Shown: one piece after another, positions 9,422 to 18,744 of the stretch
How positions within the stretch are numbered: position 1 is the first letter of the stretch
Layout of the letters: each line of letters begins with the position of its first letter
DNA from: Aquiflexum lacus
Lineage (GTDB): Bacteria; Bacteroidota; Bacteroidia; Cytophagales; Cyclobacteriaceae
Reading direction: 5' to 3'
Assembly (NCBI RefSeq): GCF_015476655.1
Contig: NZ_JABFHF010000028.1
Coordinates: 1 to 64,000 of the forward strand
DNA: 64,000 nucleotides
Program-made: the position numbers and the translations under genes
Notes under the pieces: model-generated
Seen by the model: the letters and a program-made list of their open reading frames with translations, nothing else
Told to the model about the DNA's origin: nothing
The model's database searches: none

Positions 9422-10978
9422 ATGCAACTTAATATTAAAAAATTACTAACTGCAATGCTCTTCCTTCAACTAGGTTGGATAGCATCCTGCACTGGAGATT
9501 TTGAAGAAATCAATTCAAATCCAAATTCTCCTGAAGTCGTTCCTTCGTCATTGTTACTACCTACTGTCATCAGGACCACCGCTGGACAAGTAGCAGGTCA
9601 GGCTTGGGGGATTGGAAACGTCGTGATGCAATACACTGCAAAAATCCAGTTTACCAACGAAGACCGTTACAACTGGGGTCCATTTGGCAATCCTTATGGT
9701 AGCTTCTACAATTCTATGAGAGACCTGAACAATATCATTCAGATATCTGAACCTCTTGGACAAAATAATTATGTTGGTATAGCAAAAGTGCTTAGGGCTT
9801 TTCAGTTTTCCTTTATGACTGATGCTTATGGAGAGCTTCCATATTTTGAAGCCACATTAGCCAAAGAAGGGGTCAATTACCCTGTGTTCGACAGTCAGGA
9901 GGCAATCTATGAAGGAATCCTGAGTGAAATACGAGAGGCCAATGAACTTTTGGGAACAAGCAATGAAGCCATAAGAGGTGATATCCTATTTGGTGGTGAT
10001 GTCAACAAATGGAAAAAATTTGCGAACTCCTTAAGAATAAGGGCACTGATGCGCATTTCACTCAGAAAAGACCCTTCAGTTGAAATGCAACAAATTCTAT
10101 CTAATCCAGCCCAATTTCCAATTTTCACCGGAAACGATGACCATGCTATGCTACAGCATCTCCCAGATGTACCTAATCAACATAACCTCTACACTACTCG
10201 GTCGGGTTCCTTTGATGAATACAGGTTAAGTAAAAACATGGAATTAACACTTAAAGACCTCAATGACCCACGTTTATTTGCTTTTGCCCAGCCAACAAAT
10301 GATTCAGGTGCAGGGATTATTGGAGATATTGAGGATTATCAAGGTGTTCCCAATGGACTTTCTGATGAAGAAGCCTTGCAATATTCTCCATCAGGAGACC
10401 CTGCTAGAGGGGGGTCCAATTATATTTCCAGAGTTGGTTTTCTTTGGTCATGTAATCAATGTACCCCTTTGGCAAACCCTGTAGGGTACCAAACTATACT
10501 GATGAATTATTCTGAATTACAGTTTATCTTAGCTGAGGCTAGAGAAAGAGGATTCATCACCACAGGAAGCGCTGAAGAATATTACTTGAATGGTGTGAAT
10601 GCTTCATTTGACTATTATGAAAGCCGATATAGATTGGTCAACCTGCCACAGATCGCCGATAAATTACAGGTTGGCAATGATTATTTTAACCAAACAAAAG
10701 TATCCTACACCGGAACACAGCAGGAAAAACTTGGGAAAATCGGTACTCAAAAATGGTTGTCTCTGTTTTTCTCAGGATTAGAGAACTGGTACGATTGGAG
10801 AAGAACCGGATACCCTGAAATTGTACCTGGACCTGCAGCATTTGAACCAAATGTACCAAGAAGATTTATGTACCCTTCTTCAGTACAGGCTTTAAATGAA
10901 GACAATTACCGCGCTGCCATCACAAGACAAGGTGAAGATCGGATTTCCACCAGGGTTTGGTGGGATGTTGTTAGATAA
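9422..10978 (+). CDS. SusD/RagB-like substrate-binding outer-membrane lipoprotein
   Basis: A surface lipoprotein that caps the SusC transporter at 6175-9393. The ATG at 9422 is chosen over a TTG at 9413 because it gives a compact lipoprotein signal peptide whose lipobox ends at Cys23 (WIASC). The body looks like the SusD-like family 2 type: an N-terminal GDFEEINSNPNSP segment, helical TPR-like stretches such as YVGIAKVLRAFQFSFMTD, and the C-terminal GLENWYDWRRTGYP element. Size is normal. A 73-nt gap with an imperfect hairpin separates it from the phospholipase gene, which suggests partial termination between transporter and enzyme genes. Confidence 0.9.
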   Translation: MQLNIKKLLTAMLFLQLGWIASCTGDFEEINSNPNSPEVVPSSLLLPTVIRTTAGQVAGQAWGIGNVVMQYTAKIQFTNEDRYNWGPFGNPYGSFYNSMRDLNNIIQISEPLGQNNYVGIAKVLRAFQFSFMTDAYGELPYFEATLAKEGVNYPVFDSQEAIYEGILSEIREANELLGTSNEAIRGDILFGGDVNKWKKFANSLRIRALMRISLRKDPSVEMQQILSNPAQFPIFTGNDDHAMLQHLPDVPNQHNLYTTRSGSFDEYRLSKNMELTLKDLNDPRLFAFAQPTNDSGAGIIGDIEDYQGVPNGLSDEEALQYSPSGDPARGGSNYISRVGFLWSCNQCTPLANPVGYQTILMNYSELQFILAEARERGFITTGSAEEYYLNGVNASFDYYESRYRLVNLPQIADKLQVGNDYFNQTKVSYTGTQQEKLGKIGTQKWLSLFFSGLENWYDWRRTGYPEIVPGPAAFEPNVPRRFMYPSSVQALNEDNYRAAITRQGEDRISTRVWWDVVR

Positions 10979-11002
10979 TTAAGAATCTTGAAACTTAAAT
11001 TC

Positions 11003-11033
11003 CCTGCCTGTACCAAAATGTGGTATGGGCAGG
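11003..11033 (+). terminator. Imperfect hairpin between susD and phospholipase genes
   Basis: CCTGCC...GGCAGG with an inner TACC...GGTA pairing and a loop of aaaatgt, followed by a weak tttatt tract. It could act as a leaky terminator or an RNA-stability element within an operon. Confidence 0.4.
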
Positions 11034-11051
11034 TTTATTGTAATAATAAAT

Positions 11052-13601
11052 ATGAAAACCAATCGAAGGGAATTTCTAAAACAGGCAACACTTTTTTCAG
11101 GAGGGATGGCACTTTGGGGAGGAATTCCTCAGGCCATTCAAAAAGCAATGGCTATCAGTCCTGATGCAGGCACCACTTTTTTGGATGCAGAGCATGTCGT
11201 TTTTTTGATGCAGGAAAACCGGTCTTTCGACCATGCTTTGGGTTCACTTCAAGGTGTCCGAGGATTCAATGACCCAAGGGCAATCAGGTTACAGGACGGA
11301 TTACCGGTTTGGCTGCAAAAAGATAAAGAAGGCAATACCTACAAGCCTTTTCATTTGGATATCCAAAATACCAAAGCAACTTGGATGAAGGATATACCTC
11401 ACTCATGGGAAAATCAGGTAGATGCCCGTAATGAAGGAAAATACGATGGATGGATTGAAGCCAAGCGTCCCGGCACCAAAGAATTCAGTCATGTCCCTTT
11501 GACCATGGGTTACTATACCCGGGAAGATATTCCATTTTATTATGCCTTGGCTGATGCATTTACGGTCTGTGACCAGCATTTTTGTTCCGCACTGACCGGT
11601 ACGACTACCAACCGCATGTATTTTTGGACAGGAAAAAGCAGGGATCCCAAAACGGGCCATTCGGTTGTAAGGAATTCTGAAGCGACTTATAGCAAAGAAG
11701 TAGACTGGAAAACATATCCTGAAAGATTGGAAGAAAACGGCGTTTCTTGGAAGGTTTACCAAAATGAAATCAGCCTATCTTCAGGTTTGGAAGGAGAAGA
11801 TGAGAGCTTGTTGGCAAACTTCACGGACAATAACCTTGAATGGTTCAAGCAATATCATGTAAGATTTGCCAAAAGTCATTATCCATTTTTGAAAAAAGCT
11901 GAAAAAGAATTGGTGCAAACCATCGCAGACTTGGAATCGGCAATAAAATCCACTCCTGTGGAAGGACAAGAAAAGAGTTTGACTGAAAACAAAGCAAAGC
12001 TGGCCTATGTCCGTGATGCCTTGGTCAAATACCACCCAGAAAATTTTGACAAATTACCTGAAGCAGAAAAAAATCTTCACCAAAAGGCTTTTACCATCAA
12101 TGATAATGACCCGCATTTTCATGATACAGAGTGGATGGAATATGAAAAGGATGGTGAGCAATTCAAAACCAAAATTCCAAAAGGAGACATCCTACATGAA
12201 TTCAGAAAGGATGTGAAAGATGGTAAATTACCAACAGTAAGTTGGCTGGTTGCCCCTCAGAAATTTTCAGATCATCCATCAGCCCCTTGGTACGGTGCTT
12301 GGTATCTTTCCGAGGTAATGAATATCCTGACCGAAAATCCCGAAGTCTGGAAGAAAACCATTTTCATCCTCAACTACGATGAAAATGACGGTTATTTTGA
12401 CCATATCCCGCCTTTCGTTGCCCCTCATCCCACCAATGAAGACTCAGGAAAATACACTTCTGGAATCAGCACCAATGATGAATATGTTACCATGGAAGAA
12501 GAACTCTCCAAGCCTGGAATGAAACCTCAAAATGCGAGACAAAGCCCAATTGGACTTGGTTACAGGGTTCCTTTGATCATTGCCTCTCCTTGGACAAGAG
12601 GAGGGTGGGTAAACTCTGAGGTTTGTGACCTGACCTCTTCTTTGATGTTTTTGGAGAAATTCCTCAAACACAAAACCGGAAAGGACATCAAAGAAGAAAA
12701 CATCAATTCCTGGAGAAGAACGGTTTGTGGGAATTTGACCTCAGCCTTCAAGCCCTACAATGGCGAAAAAATCAGTCTACCACAATCTGTTCAGCAAAAA
12801 GAATTTATGTCCATGATACACCAAGCCAGTTTTAAAGACATGCCCAATAATTTCACGCCCTTAAATCCCGAAGAAATCAAAGCTTCTAAAAAAAATGGGG
12901 TAAGATCCCCTGTTTTGCCAAAACAGGAAGCTGGTATCAGAAACTCCTCTCCCCTACCTTATGAACTGTATCTCGATGGGTCATTGAATCCTTTTCAGCA
13001 AAGGTTCAGAATTGTTTTTCAAAATGGAAAGGATTTTTTTGGTGATAAGACAGCTGGCGTTCCATTTCAGGTTTACAGTCAAAACAGATTCTTGGAAAAT
13101 GGCCAGTGGAAATCCATGAAATCTTGGGATTTCGCTTTGGAAGCAGGCACTGAATTGGACTACGAATGGCCACTTCAAAATTTTGAAAACAATCAATATC
13201 ACCTTGAGGCTTACGGCCCAAATGGATTTTTCAGAAGTTTCAGAGGTGTAAAGGGAGAGTTAGTGTTGGAAGTTAATACAACCTACGATATCTCTGATCC
13301 CAAAAAACCACAGCTTCTCATTCATTTGGAGAATAAAGACAATTCAAAAACTGTCCATTGTCTACTTGAAGATCAGGCTTATGGAAAGGAAATGAAAGCA
13401 TTTAGCCTAAAGGCTCTGGAGAAAAAAACCATCCACATCGATACAGAAAAAAGCTTCGGGTGGTATGATTTTTCTCTCAAGACTAAGAATGACAACAATT
13501 TTGAAAGAAGGTTTGCCGGAAGAATTGAAACCGGATTGGCCTCTAAAACAGACCCGCAAATGGGTAATTTAACCCTTGACAACGACTCCTTTAATGTATG
13601 A
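11052..13601 (+). CDS. Tat-exported phosphocholine-type phospholipase C
   Basis: Predicted to hydrolyse phosphatidylcholine-like lipids to diacylglycerol and a phospho-head group outside the inner membrane. The ATG at 11052 is preferred to 11025 because it puts a twin-arginine signal (TNRREFLKQ) at the N-terminus. The catalytic phosphoesterase domain begins with EHVVFLMQENRSFDHALGSL, followed by the family GVRGFNDPRA and later FILNYDENDGYFDHIPP. The tail carries two regions like the bacterial PLC C-terminal domain (LPYELYLDGSLNPFQQRF, and TYDISDPKKPQLLIHLENKD). About 849 residues is somewhat longer than Pseudomonas PLC. The stop codon sits inside a small hairpin (13596-13614). Its position after SusC/SusD and before a phosphoesterase suggests phosphate or choline scavenging. 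Confidence 0.88.
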   Translation: MKTNRREFLKQATLFSGGMALWGGIPQAIQKAMAISPDAGTTFLDAEHVVFLMQENRSFDHALGSLQGVRGFNDPRAIRLQDGLPVWLQKDKEGNTYKPFHLDIQNTKATWMKDIPHSWENQVDARNEGKYDGWIEAKRPGTKEFSHVPLTMGYYTREDIPFYYALADAFTVCDQHFCSALTGTTTNRMYFWTGKSRDPKTGHSVVRNSEATYSKEVDWKTYPERLEENGVSWKVYQNEISLSSGLEGEDESLLANFTDNNLEWFKQYHVRFAKSHYPFLKKAEKELVQTIADLESAIKSTPVEGQEKSLTENKAKLAYVRDALVKYHPENFDKLPEAEKNLHQKAFTINDNDPHFHDTEWMEYEKDGEQFKTKIPKGDILHEFRKDVKDGKLPTVSWLVAPQKFSDHPSAPWYGAWYLSEVMNILTENPEVWKKTIFILNYDENDGYFDHIPPFVAPHPTNEDSGKYTSGISTNDEYVTMEEELSKPGMKPQNARQSPIGLGYRVPLIIASPWTRGGWVNSEVCDLTSSLMFLEKFLKHKTGKDIKEENINSWRRTVCGNLTSAFKPYNGEKISLPQSVQQKEFMSMIHQASFKDMPNNFTPLNPEEIKASKKNGVRSPVLPKQEAGIRNSSPLPYELYLDGSLNPFQQRFRIVFQNGKDFFGDKTAGVPFQVYSQNRFLENGQWKSMKSWDFALEAGTELDYEWPLQNFENNQYHLEAYGPNGFFRSFRGVKGELVLEVNTTYDISDPKKPQLLIHLENKDNSKTVHCLLEDQAYGKEMKAFSLKALEKKTIHIDTEKSFGWYDFSLKTKNDNNFERRFAGRIETGLASKTDPQMGNLTLDNDSFNV

Positions 13602-13690
13602 AAAAAATTCATACCCTGATTCCATTCAAATAGACCACTAATTTAATCATCTCCAATGTTTTTTTATCCTACTCAAGTCATATCTATCTC

Positions 13691-15343
13691 ATGAAAAACT
13701 TTCATTTTCTTTTTGTAATTCTTATTCTGATATCGTGTAAACGGCAAGAGTTTGCACCAACCTACTCCAATGCTGCTTTTTCCCATTTAGACTCCTTAGA
13801 AAATTTTTCTGTTTTTCAGATCATACCGGCCGATGATAAATTGATATTGGAAGAAGGGTGGGAGTTGCATGGCTGGGATACAATTCCTGGAAAAATATTT
13901 CCAAATAATTATGTCAGTGAAAAGACCAAACTGCCTCATAGAATTTCCCAACCAAATAGCAATATCTGGTACTCGAACAACTTGGACCTATCGGAGGGCT
14001 ATCTTTGGATCAATGCCGATGATGGCGCCCAACTTTGGGTAAATGGAGAAAGGGTTTTGCAAAATGCTGAAATGTTTTTCCCGATTAAGGCATCACCAGA
14101 AACTTCACACAAAATCCAGATCAGGGTCATCAATAATGCTGCTTCAGGAGGATTGAGGCAAGTATTTTTTGTAAAAAGGGAAATTTGGGAAAAGCTTTTG
14201 CAGGATAAGGAAAATAACTTTGAAACAGCTATACAAAAAGCCAAAGAAAAACTTTGGTTGGATAATGACTATCCGGATAATTGGAATGACTATCCCATTT
14301 GGTATAGCTCTCCGGTACTCATTCCTATCAACAAAGATAGTTTGATGCTGAGGTGGACGGGAGAAAAAAATGCTGATGCAAAATTACATTTCGGTCATGA
14401 CCCTAATATGGTAGTGAACACAAAAGACGTGGTGGAAAAAAATGGAGTATATAGTGTAGTTGTTTCAGCCAAAAAATGTAATTATTTCCATTTTGAAATG
14501 AACAAAACCATTTCTCCTCTTTTTCAAGCCAGTATTTCTCCCGGACCAACAGCTGTTTCTTTCGCAGTATGGGCAGATAGTCAGGGAGGTTGGAAAACGT
14601 TTTCTGAAATCGCCGAACAAATGAATCGGAAAAACCCTCAATTCACCGTAGGAATTGGAGATTTGGTTGGGAATGGAGGTGAACCATGGCAATATGTGAA
14701 ATTACTGAACCAACTACATGAGGTATCTGTCCCCCACTATCTTTTCCCCGGCAATCATGATTACGACCATAGTTACAATGACTGGATCCCAACCCATTTC
14801 AACCAAAATCTGAAATACCAAAACCAGCAAAATTACCAATTTTGGCAGGAAGGTCCATGTGCATTTATAGCCTTGGACCCCAATGAAAACTTTCCTGTGA
14901 GCGTGGATTTAAATTCTAAACAACATAATTGGTTCCAAGAAACGATCAATTCTGAGGCTTGGAAAAATACACCTTGGAAAATTGTATTTGTCCATCAACC
15001 ACCTTTCAGCCAAGGTTGGAAAGGCTATAAAGGAGAGAAAAGTATATTGGATCTGTTGAAGCCATATTGGGAATCAGGGTTGATTGATTTGGTAGCTTCC
15101 GGTCATACCCATGATTTTGAGCGATTGCTTCTGGATAATAAAATTAATCAAACCGCTTTTGTAATTGTGGGAGGAGCAGGAGGGAACTTAGAACCGGATG
15201 ATGAACAGGAACTATCCCCGAAAATGAACAAGTTGATCAGGGCACATCATTTCGGTTGGATTGTGGCGGATCAGGATCAATTGGCATTTGAGGCGATAAA
15301 TATTGAGGGTAAGGTGATTGATAGGTTCGTATTGAAAAAGTAA
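13691..15343 (+). CDS. Lipoprotein calcineurin-like metallophosphoesterase
   Basis: A 550-residue exported phosphatase-like lipoprotein: the signal peptide ends at a lipobox with Cys16 (LISC). The first ~280 residues form beta-rich accessory domains. The catalytic domain follows, with ADSQGG (near 294), GIGDLVGNGG, FPGNHDY (near 354), FVHQPPF and SGHTHDFE (near 471). These are the five metal-binding blocks, although block I reads DSQ instead of the usual DxH. It lies 89 nt after the phospholipase gene on the same strand, so it may release phosphate from the head groups that enzyme liberates. Substrate is unproven. It resembles the phosphoesterase at 21273-23096 but that protein has different accessory domains. 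Confidence 0.85.
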   Translation: MKNFHFLFVILILISCKRQEFAPTYSNAAFSHLDSLENFSVFQIIPADDKLILEEGWELHGWDTIPGKIFPNNYVSEKTKLPHRISQPNSNIWYSNNLDLSEGYLWINADDGAQLWVNGERVLQNAEMFFPIKASPETSHKIQIRVINNAASGGLRQVFFVKREIWEKLLQDKENNFETAIQKAKEKLWLDNDYPDNWNDYPIWYSSPVLIPINKDSLMLRWTGEKNADAKLHFGHDPNMVVNTKDVVEKNGVYSVVVSAKKCNYFHFEMNKTISPLFQASISPGPTAVSFAVWADSQGGWKTFSEIAEQMNRKNPQFTVGIGDLVGNGGEPWQYVKLLNQLHEVSVPHYLFPGNHDYDHSYNDWIPTHFNQNLKYQNQQNYQFWQEGPCAFIALDPNENFPVSVDLNSKQHNWFQETINSEAWKNTPWKIVFVHQPPFSQGWKGYKGEKSILDLLKPYWESGLIDLVASGHTHDFERLLLDNKINQTAFVIVGGAGGNLEPDDEQELSPKMNKLIRAHHFGWIVADQDQLAFEAINIEGKVIDRFVLKK

Positions 15344-15370
15344 AAAATTGATTGAATATTAAAGAAGATG

Positions 15371-15465
15371 TGAGTGGAGACACTCACAACAGCAGAAGCT
15401 GATTTTAATGATGCACATAGATAAATAAATCAGTGAAAATCAGCTCAATCAGCGTTATCTGCGTT
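15371..15465. repeat. Small hairpin plus dispersed intergenic motif
   Basis: gtgagtg-gaga-cactcac (15371-15388) forms a 7-bp stem. It is followed by aatcagcgttatctgcgttc, an intergenic motif I recognise as frequent in this phylum. It lies between the convergent phosphoesterase and HD-oxygenase genes and may end transcription of the former. Confidence 0.5.
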
Positions 15466-15467
15466 CC

Positions 15468-16040
15468 TCAACAAATCACCTTTAATGCCATCTTTTTATA
15501 CCTGTCGAGATCAGGCAAGGGGACTTTTTCTTCTTTGGCCAATTCATCCCATGTGCGCATTTTCAGGGAAAGTTCAAACAATTCATCATTTTCAAAAACT
15601 TCTGCCTCTTCAGCAGTCATTACACCTCCCTGATATGCAAAGGTTTTTCTACTCGCTTCTGACAACTTCTCAAAGTATTCGGGGTATTTATAGGTCAGGT
15701 ACCTTTTGGCCTGAACATGGTTTTCGACCAGCTTGTCAACTTTTTCAGGGAACCCCAATCTCCTTAAAAAGTCTGCTCCCAACTTTTCGTGGCTCATCAC
15801 TCCATAGCCTCCCATATTTTCAAGATCCTGATCCATTGCAAAAAGATGTCCGATATCATGAAAGAAAGCTGCCAGTATAACTTCTTCATCAAAGCCCTCC
15901 TTTTCTGCCAACTGAGCAGATTGACACATGTGTTCTATCTGGGAAACAGGTTCTCCAATATAATCAGCCTGTCCGAATTTTTCATAGAGGCCAAATACTT
16001 CACCAACCCTTTCACCTTTTGATTTTTCAAACACATTCAT
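15468..16040 (-). CDS. PhnZ-type HD-domain mixed-valent di-iron oxygenase
   Basis: A 190-residue HD-fold protein of the phosphonate-operon type. PhnZ cleaves the C-P bond of 2-amino-1-hydroxyethylphosphonate to glycine and phosphate with O2. The PhnZ signature residues are all visible at a constant offset: Tyr27 and Glu30 in YIGE, His37, His61-Asp62 (FFHDIGH), His84 (MSHEKLG), His108 (VENHVQ) and Asp165 (RTWDE). The conserved Tyr/Glu pair gates substrate in PhnZ, which argues for a true oxygenase rather than an HD phosphohydrolase. It is divergent from the PhnX-like gene. No PhnY dioxygenase, the usual supplier of the hydroxylated substrate, is seen in the window. Confidence 0.82.
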   Translation of the reverse strand: MNVFEKSKGERVGEVFGLYEKFGQADYIGEPVSQIEHMCQSAQLAEKEGFDEEVILAAFFHDIGHLFAMDQDLENMGGYGVMSHEKLGADFLRRLGFPEKVDKLVENHVQAKRYLTYKYPEYFEKLSEASRKTFAYQGGVMTAEEAEVFENDELFELSLKMRTWDELAKEEKVPLPDLDRYKKMALKVIC

Positions 16041-16234
16041 ATCAAATTGTTTATAAATACTAAATTAAATCAGAGCTTTTGATTAATGAAGCAATTTCTG
16101 TTAACAAATAGTTAACTGTCACTTATTTTTAAGATAAAAACCAAAAGGTGTACAAAAAATTAAAAAAATACATTTACCGTAGAAGTCCCATTGAAATAGT
16201 AATAGAATTAACAGAAGGATAATGATGTTTTTCA

Positions 16235-16264
16235 TTGTTGAAAATATACAAAAGTTTATTTTTG
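16235..16264 (+). promoter_or_regulatory. Consensus promoter for the phosphonate genes
   Basis: TTG (16235-16237), exactly 19 nt, then TATTTTTG (16257-16264) is a full match to TTG-N19-TAnnTTTG. Transcription would start about 85 nt before the PhnX-like ATG at 16356. The remainder of 16041-16355 is AT-rich with no other recognised element. Confidence 0.6.
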
Positions 16265-16355
16265 CTAAACATGAACTGAAGTTCTATTCAATAATCAGAT
16301 TAACCCATTCATTTTATCCCATTCCATCATTTTCAATCTACGCCCATTCAGAAAT

Positions 16356-17054
16356 ATGAAAAAACCGATAAAACTGGCAGTCTTTGACATGGCAGGTACC
16401 ACTATCAAAGATAACAGTAACGTTGCTGCTGCATTTCAGGAAGCATTTCTTCATCATGGTTTTGAAAAGGTTACTTTGGAAGAAGCCCAGGAAAAAATGG
16501 GCTATCCAAAACCTCTTGCAATCAGAGATATTTTATCCAAAAATGTGGCAGAAGAAAGTGAAATAACTGATGTATTGGTAGCTGACATCCACGATGATTT
16601 TGTCAAAAACATGATTGAATATTACCGGAATACTCCCGGTATTTCCGCCATGGATGATGCGGAGGAAGTCTTTGCCGAACTCCAAAAGATGGGAATAAAA
16701 ATAGGATTGGATACTGGGTTTAGCAGGGACATTACAGATGTGATTTTGGAAAGGATTGGATGGAAAAACACTCCTTTAATAGGCATTACTGTATGTAGCG
16801 ATGAGGTTGAAAGAGGCAGGCCATATCCTGATATGATACAGGCAATGATGAAAAAATTCGGAATAACCGATCCCAAAGAAGTAATCAAAATTGGTGATAC
16901 AGAAGTAGATGTGAATCAGGGACATAATTCCGGATGTCTTATGAGTATTGCCGTGACCACGGGTGCATTTACAGAAACCGAATTACGAAAGCATCATCCT
17001 ACACATGTGGTGCATTCTTTAAGGGAAGTGGTGGGTTTGGTTAAGGAGATGTGA
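16356..17054 (+). CDS. Phosphonatase-like HAD hydrolase (PhnX family)
   Basis: A 232-residue HAD-superfamily protein close to phosphonoacetaldehyde hydrolase, which cleaves the C-P bond of phosphonoacetaldehyde. The nucleophile loop is DMAGTT at 11-16, the phosphonatase version of DxDGT with Ala in the third position. MGYPK places Lys52 where the Schiff-base lysine of PhnX (MGLLK) lies, supporting phosphonatase chemistry. Later HAD motifs are GLDTGFSRD, and KIGDTEVDVNQG with the acidic metal site. A consensus promoter lies upstream. It probably forms a catabolic unit with the membrane protein, FAD oxidoreductase and regulator that follow. The exact aldehyde is uncertain. Confidence 0.82.
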   Translation: MKKPIKLAVFDMAGTTIKDNSNVAAAFQEAFLHHGFEKVTLEEAQEKMGYPKPLAIRDILSKNVAEESEITDVLVADIHDDFVKNMIEYYRNTPGISAMDDAEEVFAELQKMGIKIGLDTGFSRDITDVILERIGWKNTPLIGITVCSDEVERGRPYPDMIQAMMKKFGITDPKEVIKIGDTEVDVNQGHNSGCLMSIAVTTGAFTETELRKHHPTHVVHSLREVVGLVKEM

Positions 17055-17331
17055 GACGTGAGATACAAGACGTGAGACATAAGACATAAGACGTAAGATA
17101 TAAGAATCAAAGCTTGCCCCGAGTATCGGGGAGCCAAAAAGCGAGAAACGAGAGGCGAGATTAGGTTAACCTTTGAGGTCTTTTTCCAGACCTCGAAGGT
17201 TTTAATACTAGAAAAAAGTCCCAAAGTTCTCATGGAAGCGTACTCCTAAACTTCAAGACCTTCGATACGCCGCGGCGCATCAAAGGTCGGGACTTACAAC
17301 CTTTGAGGTCTTTTTCCAGACCTCGAAGGTT
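17052..17331. repeat. Word repeat, palindromes and two hairpin repeats in the 17055-17407 gap
   Basis: The PhnX-like stop codon opens a degenerate tandem repeat of gacgtgagataca/agacataag words (17052-17104). Next come the palindrome ccccgagtatcgggg (near 17116) and gcgagaaacgagaggcgaga. Hairpins of the aacctttgaggtc family lie at 17168-17201 and 17298-17331 with identical loops. Between them is a near-palindrome, gaccttcgat...atcaaaggtc (about 17256-17288), with cgccgcggcg at its centre. No gene is seen. Confidence 0.8.
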
Positions 17332-17407
17332 TTGACCAAGGAGGTGGGATACACGACTTTTCTGCTGGCAAAGCCGAGAATTATTAATAAAAATTATAAT
17401 ACTTTCC

Positions 17408-18730
17408 ATGCTCTACATTCCCTCCATCAGCAAGCGACTGGCCAAAAGCAGTAATTTTACGATGAGTTTGTTTGCTGCAAGTATGGCATTCTTGACTTAC
17501 AGCAGCATGTATGCATTTAGGAAGCCATTTGCCGCGGCAACCTTTGAAGGGGAAGTGCTGTTCGGGATGGATTTGAAGGTATGGTTGATTTTGGCCCAGA
17601 CTTTTGGCTATATGGCAAGCAAGTTTTACGGTATCAAAATGATCTCGGAACTGCGCCCTGAAAAAAGAGCCATTCTGATTTTATCTCTAATTGGTATATC
17701 ATGGCTTGGCTTGCTTGGATTTGCTATTTTACCGGCACCTTTCAATGTATTTTGTTTCTTGATCAATGGATTCCCGTTGGGTTTGATCTGGGGATTGGTT
17801 TTTCATTACCTGGAAGGAAGAAAGTTCACAGAAATGATGGGCAGTATCCTGGCCGTCAGTTTCGTCTTTTCTTCAGGTTTGGTCAAAACCATTGGCAAGT
17901 ACCTCTTGGATGAATGGCATGTCAGTGAAAATTGGATGCCTTTTTGGACGGGTGGTCTTTTTGTACCCCTACTATTGATCGCAGTGATTCTTTTGAACCA
18001 AACCCCTGCCCCCTCAGAACAGGACATTTCCTTGCGGTCGGCCAGAAAGCCCATGTCCAAAGCCGAGAGAAAAGCATTTTTCAATGCCTTCAAGCCCGGG
18101 ATTATCATTTTGGTTTTGGTCTATGTTGTATTGACTGCTTTAAGAGACCTGAGGGATAATTTTGCTGTGGAAATCTGGGAAGCATTGGATATAGTAGTAA
18201 GCCCTGCACTTCTCACCCAAACTGAAATTCCCATTACCTTGCTCTTATTGTTTTTGATGGCTTCCTTGGTTTTGGTCAAAAACAACAAAATGGCCCTTTT
18301 CATCAACCATTGGATCATTATAGCTGGTCTTGGTTTGGCGGTAGTCTCGACCATTTTACTGAAAATTGGAATCATCTCCCCTTTTTATTGGGTAGTAGGA
18401 ACGGGTACCGGGATTTATATGGGTTATATTCCTTTTAACTGCTTGCTTTTTGAAAGATTGATCGCTGCATTTCGTTCCGCTGGTAATGTTGGGTTTTTGA
18501 TGTATCTGGCAGATAGTTTTGGATATTTGGGTTCGGTGGGGATTGTGACCGTCAAGCAATTTGGCATTTTGGAAAATATGAGCTGGTACAATTTCTACTC
18601 ACAGGTAATCCTCATATTTTTGAGTCTGAGTGTAGTGCTGATACTTTATACGCTCTTTTATTTTAAAAGAAAATTAAAACAGCCAGTCACTTTAACTCGC
18701 GAAGAAGTCATCCTGAAAACAAGCTTTTAA
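17408..18730 (+). CDS. DUF5690-family polytopic membrane protein, candidate phosphonate transporter
   Basis: A 440-residue integral membrane protein with about 11-12 hydrophobic helices in an MFS-like layout. It opens with SMAFLTYSSMYAFRKPFAAATF, which resembles organophosphate/phosphate antiporters (GlpT/UhpT-like YxxRK in helix 1). A central cytoplasmic loop of about 40 charged residues (SEQDISLRSARKPMSKAERK) separates two halves. I recognise the family as DUF5690, which has no assigned function. Only 15 nt separate it from the FAD oxidoreductase and it sits inside a phosphonate cluster. Uptake of an aminophosphonate or its product across the inner membrane is the simplest inference. Confidence 0.75.
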   Translation: MLYIPSISKRLAKSSNFTMSLFAASMAFLTYSSMYAFRKPFAAATFEGEVLFGMDLKVWLILAQTFGYMASKFYGIKMISELRPEKRAILILSLIGISWLGLLGFAILPAPFNVFCFLINGFPLGLIWGLVFHYLEGRKFTEMMGSILAVSFVFSSGLVKTIGKYLLDEWHVSENWMPFWTGGLFVPLLLIAVILLNQTPAPSEQDISLRSARKPMSKAERKAFFNAFKPGIIILVLVYVVLTALRDLRDNFAVEIWEALDIVVSPALLTQTEIPITLLLLFLMASLVLVKNNKMALFINHWIIIAGLGLAVVSTILLKIGIISPFYWVVGTGTGIYMGYIPFNCLLFERLIAAFRSAGNVGFLMYLADSFGYLGSVGIVTVKQFGILENMSWYNFYSQVILIFLSLSVVLILYTLFYFKRKLKQPVTLTREEVILKTSF

Positions 18731-18744
18731 ACCAATTTCAAAAA

